Of a stretch of DNA of 64,000 bases, positions 59,949 through 64,000 are shown in pieces. Below the pieces are notes generated by a model. That model did not search any database. It saw only the letters and a list, made by a program, of their open reading frames with translations, and was not told where the DNA came from. The stretch comes from Phyllobacterium zundukense (lineage in GTDB: Bacteria > Pseudomonadota > Alphaproteobacteria > Rhizobiales > Rhizobiaceae), in assembly GCF_002764115.1 (NCBI RefSeq), contig NZ_CP017941.1, positions 558,001-622,000 of the forward strand. Reading direction: 5' to 3'. How positions within the stretch are numbered: the first letter of the stretch is position 1; every line of letters begins with the position of its first letter. The translations under genes were made by a program, and so were the position numbers.

Positions 59949-61310
59949 ATGTTTTCAAGACGTCAACTATTGGGCGCTGGAGCTGTTCTAGCAGGCGCCG
60001 CTGCCTGGACCAAAACATCGGCCATGGGTTTGCCCGACGCTCCGACCATGGAAGCGCCGGAAACACAACCACCGCTGTTTCCGACTTCAGGTCCGGATTA
60101 CCAACCCGTCGCCACGCTCAACGGCTGGACGCTGCCGCACCGCATGAACAACGGCGTAAAGGAGTTTCATCTGGTGGCCGAACCCGTTGAACGGGAGTTT
60201 GCGCCCGGCATGACTGGCTATCTGTGGGGCTACAACGGCCAGTCGCCCGGTCCGACGATCGAAGCGGTGGAAGGAGACCGCGTCCGCATCTTCGTCACCA
60301 ACAAACTGCCCGAACACACCAGCGTCCACTGGCATGGCATGATCCTGCCCTCGGGCATGGACGGGGTGGTTGGTCTCACTCAACCTGGTATCCCGTCGGG
60401 TAAGACATTCGTCTACGAGTTCGATCTCGTGAAGAGCGGCACCTTTATGTATCACCCGCACGCCGATGAAATGGTACAGATGGCGATGGGGATGATGGGC
60501 TTTTTCGTCATCCATCCGAAAGACCCGAAGTTCATGCGTGTTGACCGGGATTTCGTATTCCTGCTCAACGCCTATGACATTGACCCCGGCTCCTATGTTC
60601 CACGCGTCATGGAAATGACCGACTTCAATATCTGGAGCTGGAACAGCCGGATTTTTCCGGCCATCGATCCCCTCGTCGTGTCGAAGAATGACAAGGTGAG
60701 GGTGCGCGTCGGCAATCTGACGATGACCAATCATCCAATCCATATGCATGGTTACGACTTTGAAGTTACCTGTACGGATGGCGGCTGGGTTCGTCCCGAA
60801 GCCCGTTGGCCGGAAGTATCGATCGACATTCCCGTCGGGGCCATGCGGGCCTACGAATTCGACGCTATCTACGCCGGCGACTGGGCAATTCACTGCCACA
60901 AGTCGCACCACACGATGAACGCCATGGGACATGACGTGCCGACGTTTATTGGTGTCGACAAGTCAAAACTGGCTGAGAAAATCCGCAAGGTACAGCCGGA
61001 ATATATGCCCATGGGCAATCGCGGCATGGCTGATATGGGCGAAATGGAAATGCCCCTGCCGGACAACACGATCCCCATGATGACCGGGACAGGGCAGTTT
61101 GGTCCCATCGAAATGGGCGGCATGTTCTCGGTCGTCAAAGTTCGCGAGGGCATTTCGGAAAAGGATTACGCGGATCCCGGATGGTACCAGCATCCGAAAG
61201 GCACTGTCGCCTTTGAGTGGACTGGTGACCTGCCAGCTGCCGAGAAGGCTATCGGGCCTGAAACCCAAACGCCTGACACCACCAAGCATTCCCAAGGGCA
61301 CAAGGGGTGA
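59949..61310 (+). CDS. Multicopper oxidase (CopA/CueO-type), Tat-exported
   Basis: 453 aa. Tat signal SRRQLLGAGAVLAGAAAW. Copper motifs in order: HWHGMILPSGMDG, MYHPHADEMVQMAMGMMGFF (HxH), NHPIHMHG, and HCHKSHHTMNAMG. The tail is Met-rich (YMPMGNRGMADMGEMEMPLP). It would oxidise Cu(I) to the less toxic Cu(II) in the periplasm. AAGGAG precedes ATG 59949, which is preferred to 59931. Operon with the TolC-type and cupredoxin genes. Confidence 0.9.
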   Translation: MFSRRQLLGAGAVLAGAAAWTKTSAMGLPDAPTMEAPETQPPLFPTSGPDYQPVATLNGWTLPHRMNNGVKEFHLVAEPVEREFAPGMTGYLWGYNGQSPGPTIEAVEGDRVRIFVTNKLPEHTSVHWHGMILPSGMDGVVGLTQPGIPSGKTFVYEFDLVKSGTFMYHPHADEMVQMAMGMMGFFVIHPKDPKFMRVDRDFVFLLNAYDIDPGSYVPRVMEMTDFNIWSWNSRIFPAIDPLVVSKNDKVRVRVGNLTMTNHPIHMHGYDFEVTCTDGGWVRPEARWPEVSIDIPVGAMRAYEFDAIYAGDWAIHCHKSHHTMNAMGHDVPTFIGVDKSKLAEKIRKVQPEYMPMGNRGMADMGEMEMPLPDNTIPMMTGTGQFGPIEMGGMFSVVKVREGISEKDYADPGWYQHPKGTVAFEWTGDLPAAEKAIGPETQTPDTTKHSQGHKG

Positions 61311-61346
61311 GGAAACCCGCATCAACAATCACACGGAGACCGAAGC

Positions 61347-61829
61347 ATGAAAACTGAGTTGAAATTGGTACTCGCCTTAGTGGCGGCAATAGTCGTCACT
61401 CCGGCATTCGCTGCCGGCAATCACGCTGGAGGCCATGATGTCATGGAAATCGGCAAGCCCGGCACCAAGGCAGCGGTAAAACGCACCGTCACCATCTCGA
61501 TGAAGGAGAAGGACGACGGCTCGATGGTCTTCGAGCCGGCGGTATTGAAGGTCAAAAAGGGAGAAACCATCCGCCTCAAATTCAAGAATACCGGCGAAAC
61601 CGACCATGAGTTCGTCATGGACCGCTACGAAGGCATTCAGGAGCATAAGGCTCTCATGGAGAAATTCCCGGAAATGGAACATGCCGACCCCAACTCCATC
61701 CGCCTTGCCGCCGGGGGCAGCGGCGAAATCATCTGGACTTTCGCCAAGGCCGGAGAATTCGGCTTCGCCTGCCTCATTCCCGGACACTACGAGGCAGGCA
61801 TGAAGGGTGACATCACCGTCGCTCCATAA
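61347..61829 (+). CDS. Periplasmic cupredoxin (type 1 copper protein)
   Basis: 160 aa with a signal peptide (LVLALVAAIVVTPAFAAGN) and a plastocyanin/azurin-like fold: ligands H in TDHEFVMD and C-H-M in FACLIPGHYEAGM. VFEPAVLKVKKGETIRLKFK is the conserved strand. It would shuttle electrons or copper for the oxidase 36 bp upstream. Start ATG 61347. Confidence 0.88.
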   Translation: MKTELKLVLALVAAIVVTPAFAAGNHAGGHDVMEIGKPGTKAAVKRTVTISMKEKDDGSMVFEPAVLKVKKGETIRLKFKNTGETDHEFVMDRYEGIQEHKALMEKFPEMEHADPNSIRLAAGGSGEIIWTFAKAGEFGFACLIPGHYEAGMKGDITVAP

Positions 61830-61868
61830 ATCCATTCCCAAAAGCAACCATCGATAGAGGAAACCGAA

Positions 61869-62153
61869 ATGAAATCCATCATCAAGACCGTATTGATCGC
61901 ACTTGCCGCAGCTGCAATTTCGAGCGCGTCAATGGCCGCTGAGTTCACTAAGGGCGAGGTGAAGAAAATCGATCTCAAGCAGAAGAAAATCACCATCAAG
62001 CATGAGGAGCTTAAAAGCTTGGATATGCCAGCAATGACCATGGTGTTCGTTGTCAGCGACGATGCCCTGCTTGCCAAGGCAAAACAGGGCTCATCGATCG
62101 AGTTTGTTGCCGAGAAGGTCAACGGGAAACTGACGGTCACTGATATTAAGTAA
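61869..62153 (+). CDS. cusF: CusF-type periplasmic copper chaperone
   Basis: 94 aa with a signal peptide (TVLIALAAAAISSASMAAEF) and the CusF small barrel. Metal ligands H45 and M56/M58 are present in HEELKSLDMPAMTMVF; the Trp that caps Cu(I) in E. coli CusF (WPxMTM) is Met53 here. It delivers Cu(I)/Ag(I) to CusBA. Last gene of the operon before a strong terminator. Confidence 0.85.
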   Translation: MKSIIKTVLIALAAAAISSASMAAEFTKGEVKKIDLKQKKITIKHEELKSLDMPAMTMVFVVSDDALLAKAKQGSSIEFVAEKVNGKLTVTDIK

Positions 62154-62211
62154 CCCCCGAGCAACCGATTGTTATCAGCGGCTCCGAGGAAATGCTGACG
62201 AAGTTGCAAGA

Positions 62212-62249
62212 CGCCAGCGGCTACACATAGCCGCTGGCGCTATTTTTTT
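62212..62249 (+). terminator. Strong Rho-independent terminator after cusF
   Basis: A perfect 12-bp stem (CGCCAGCGGCTA / TAGCCGCTGGCG) with a 4-base loop is followed by cta and seven T. It closes the lipoprotein-TolC-oxidase-cupredoxin-CusF operon. Confidence 0.9.
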
Positions 62250-62388
62250 GGAATTAATCGAATTCACTATATCCTTGTCGTCGATCTCGATTTTGAACCG
62301 AAACATCGCGGTAGGTGTTTCGCGCCACAAGCCTGATCTCAAGGGCGGGTCTGGCGGACAGATGCTCGGACACGCCCTTCTTCAAAAT

Positions 62389-63033
62389 CTAGCCTGGAGG
62401 CCCGGTGTACCCGATCGCATTCGGCCCACCGTTCATGTCTCGAAGCTTGATTACATAGTTTCGCGGGCGCAGCCAGATGCCCGGCGTTTTGTACCCCATG
62501 GAGCGCGCGATGTTCCCCACGAAGGCATTGCAATTGTTGACGGTTGCTTGCCAGAAATGGGTACGGGCCTGGAGCTTGCGTATGTACGCGACGACTTGCC
62601 TGTATTCGGCTTCGCTGAGCATGACGCGCCAGCTCGCGGATCGGTATCTGTCGTCCAGGTCGCCGTCGCTCGCTCCGGTCTCGGCCGGCACCGGGATGTA
62701 ATGGCCAAGAACGTAGGGAACGGCACTATTCGAAGCCGGGTGGAGGCCGGCCACATCACGATCGATCACCTTGCCCGACTTGTCCAGACGCCCAAAAATC
62801 ACATAGGTGTGGCCGTAGGTGAGCGCATAGCGAGAGCGGAACTCTATGAAATACCGCCCAACCTTTTGTTGGGATCGCCCTGCCGCCGTGGCTCCATTCC
62901 GTGGTGTTGTCGCGGATGTTGTCGCAATGGGTACGTCATCACCGGACACGGAACGCGACTTGGTCTCCCCACGTGTCGGAAGTGCCGCTGCCGTTAGCGC
63001 GAGAAAGACCACAAAGAGTAGGCGAGAAATCAT
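62389..63033 (-). CDS. Exported conserved-type protein, possible cysteine-peptidase-like fold
   Basis: 214 aa with a signal peptide (SRLLFVVFLALTAAALPTRG). RYALTYGHTYVIFGRLDKSG and ATVNNCNAFVGNIARSMGYK contain a His and a Cys in the order seen in permuted NlpC/P60-like or DUF4105-type proteins, but the family is not certain. ATG 63033 (MISRLLF) is chosen over a longer frame to 63111. Convergent to the cusF operon. Confidence 0.55.
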   Translation of the reverse strand: MISRLLFVVFLALTAAALPTRGETKSRSVSGDDVPIATTSATTPRNGATAAGRSQQKVGRYFIEFRSRYALTYGHTYVIFGRLDKSGKVIDRDVAGLHPASNSAVPYVLGHYIPVPAETGASDGDLDDRYRSASWRVMLSEAEYRQVVAYIRKLQARTHFWQATVNNCNAFVGNIARSMGYKTPGIWLRPRNYVIKLRDMNGGPNAIGYTGPPG

Positions 63034-63284
63034 GAGCGAGTCCCATCCACACGAGTTTCGAAAAGCGGGCCTAAAGTTAGCCAACAGCCGTAGGCCCAGA
63101 TCACTTACCAAGACGTAGATGATGCTGGGCCCTGTCGGGATGGTTTGTGAACTCGCTCACGCATCCCGGCAGTTCGAAAATGCATTTGAGCAAAAAAGGT
63201 TCCAAAGAAGGGAGGGTGCGGGCCGTGGCGGAAAGCGAACCATGGTCAATTAGAATTTATCATCCAAGCAATTAGGATGGCCTG

Positions 63285-63602
63285 ATGAGTTACATTTGAC
63301 ACATCGTCGTCTTTATCCCGCGCTATGGCGAGGCAATTAAGTCAAGGATCTCCAAGGGGAGAAATGCCATTAATCTACACCTGCCCGACGTTACCCTCAC
63401 GAGTTACACGAACGGCGAGATCGTCGCTGGCCCAAATCGTTTGAACTTTGAGGCCATGACGGAACTGATCAAGCCTGTCGTTGATTCCGATGCTGAATTC
63501 GACAAGTTTGTCGAAGAACTCATGAACGAAGGCCGATCGTCGATCAAACCCAAGGACCGCCCGAATAGCGAGATTATCGTTGCTATGGTCCAATCGTCGT
63601 AG
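63285..63602 (+). pseudogene. Small gene with an early in-frame stop
   Basis: From ATG 63285 the frame reads MSYI, then TGA (63297-63299), then continues open for 100 codons with protein-like content: HIVVFIPRYGEAIKSRISKG, LHLPDVTLTSYTNGEIVAGP, KPVVDSDAEFDKFVEELMNE and EIIVAMVQSS. No alternative start lies in the first half. It is probably a nonsense-mutated small protein gene; the function is unknown. The antisense frame on the minus strand is its shadow. Confidence 0.4.
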
Positions 63603-63716
63603 TCAAAAGTAGCCCAAACAGCCGATTTTGCGATACTTGCTATATCAGACGAGAAGTGTGCAGTCGGGGGGATTTTGCGGCTGCTGACCCAGGTAGAAAG
63701 ATTGGGATGGAGGATA

Positions 63717-64000
63717 CGCTGAAATCTTCGATCTACGTCACCGGTGCATCGTGTTCAGGGGTGACAACGCTCGGTCGCGGCCTGGCTTCAGCGATTGGAT
63801 TGCGTCATATCGACTGCGATGACTTCTATTGGTTCTCAACCAATCCCCCGTTCACGACCAAACGTCCGCCTGCCGATCGAGTCGGCCTGATCCGCGAAGC
63901 GTTGGGAGAGGAGGGCTGGGTACTGTCCGGATCGTTTGACGGTTGGGGAGACTCCCTCATTGAACGCGTCAATCTGATCGTATTCATCTACACCCCGACG
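63717..64000 (+). CDS. P-loop kinase-like protein, 3' truncated by the window
   Basis: The first 94 codons are visible: MEDTLKSSIYVTGASCSGVT, then TLGRGLASAIGLRHIDCDDF. GASCSGVTT is a Walker A P-loop, followed by a D-x-D-like pair and a lid-type region (PPFTTKRPPADRVGLIREAL). This resembles small nucleotide or shikimate-type kinases (AAA_17/adenylate-kinase-like). The C-terminal part is outside the window, so the substrate cannot be told. Confidence 0.7.

Overview
The window looks like part of a large rhizobial or related alphaproteobacterial (Hyphomicrobiales) replicon, probably a plasmid or an island-rich chromosome region. The evidence is rhizobial-type genes (an Aap-like amino-acid ABC transporter, a Bradyrhizobium-type D-tartrate dehydratase, DmeRF, an adenylate cyclase with TPR repeats), moderately high G+C, and many broken or duplicated accessory genes. 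No rRNA, complete tRNA, transposase or CRISPR array was seen.

Layout. 1-5 kb: the tail of a type I secretion adaptor, a TetR remnant, and a scrambled toxin-antitoxin-like zone. That zone holds an AbiEi antitoxin, a hybrid AbiEii/HEPN remnant, an intact MNT-HEPN nucleotidyltransferase, and a duplicated block of about 0.64 kb flanking abiEi. 5.2-8.2 kb: a minus-strand operon of six small secreted proteins, three of them staphylococcal-nuclease-like and one TrbM/KikA-like, preceded by a tandem 12-bp repeat. 9-15.6 kb: a D-tartrate locus with a LysR regulator, a tripartite tricarboxylate transporter (TctC, TctB, frameshifted TctA), a tartrate dehydrogenase and D-tartrate dehydratase; a shared 21-bp operator-like motif precedes tctC and tarD. 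15.7-19.8 kb: a more AT-rich islet with small membrane proteins, the 3' part of a tRNA-like sequence, and a Pycsar-type anti-phage locus (PycC-like cyclase plus a membrane effector that carries a frameshift).

20-24.5 kb: a cyclase-TPR protein, DHFR, a Stf0 sulfotransferase and a ParDE pair. 25-30.4 kb: the DmeRF nickel/cobalt system, a ChrB-domain protein with an MFS transporter, and small conserved proteins. 30.5-47.2 kb and 55-62.2 kb: a large copper/silver resistance island. It contains DUF305, a Cys-rich four-helix copper-storage-like protein, c-type cytochromes, two multicopper oxidases, CopZ, CusBA, a DUF411 protein, a copper P1B-ATPase, a TolC-family channel, a cupredoxin and CusF. The copper genes are split at 47.4-54.9 kb by an L,D-transpeptidase and a LysR / PLP-lyase / Aap-like transporter block. 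The right end holds a convergent conserved protein, an ORF with an early in-frame stop, and the start of a P-loop kinase-like gene.

How they work together. Copper would be pumped from the cytosol by the ATPase (with CopZ as chaperone), oxidised or bound in the periplasm by the oxidases, cupredoxin, CusF, DUF305 and DUF411 proteins, and expelled by CusBA with the TolC-family channel. The ATPase has a CueR-type promoter but no CueR gene is in the window. Tartrate would be taken up by TctABC and dehydrated by TarD or oxidised by TtuC. Functional statements come from recognised motifs and family knowledge; nothing was searched against a database.
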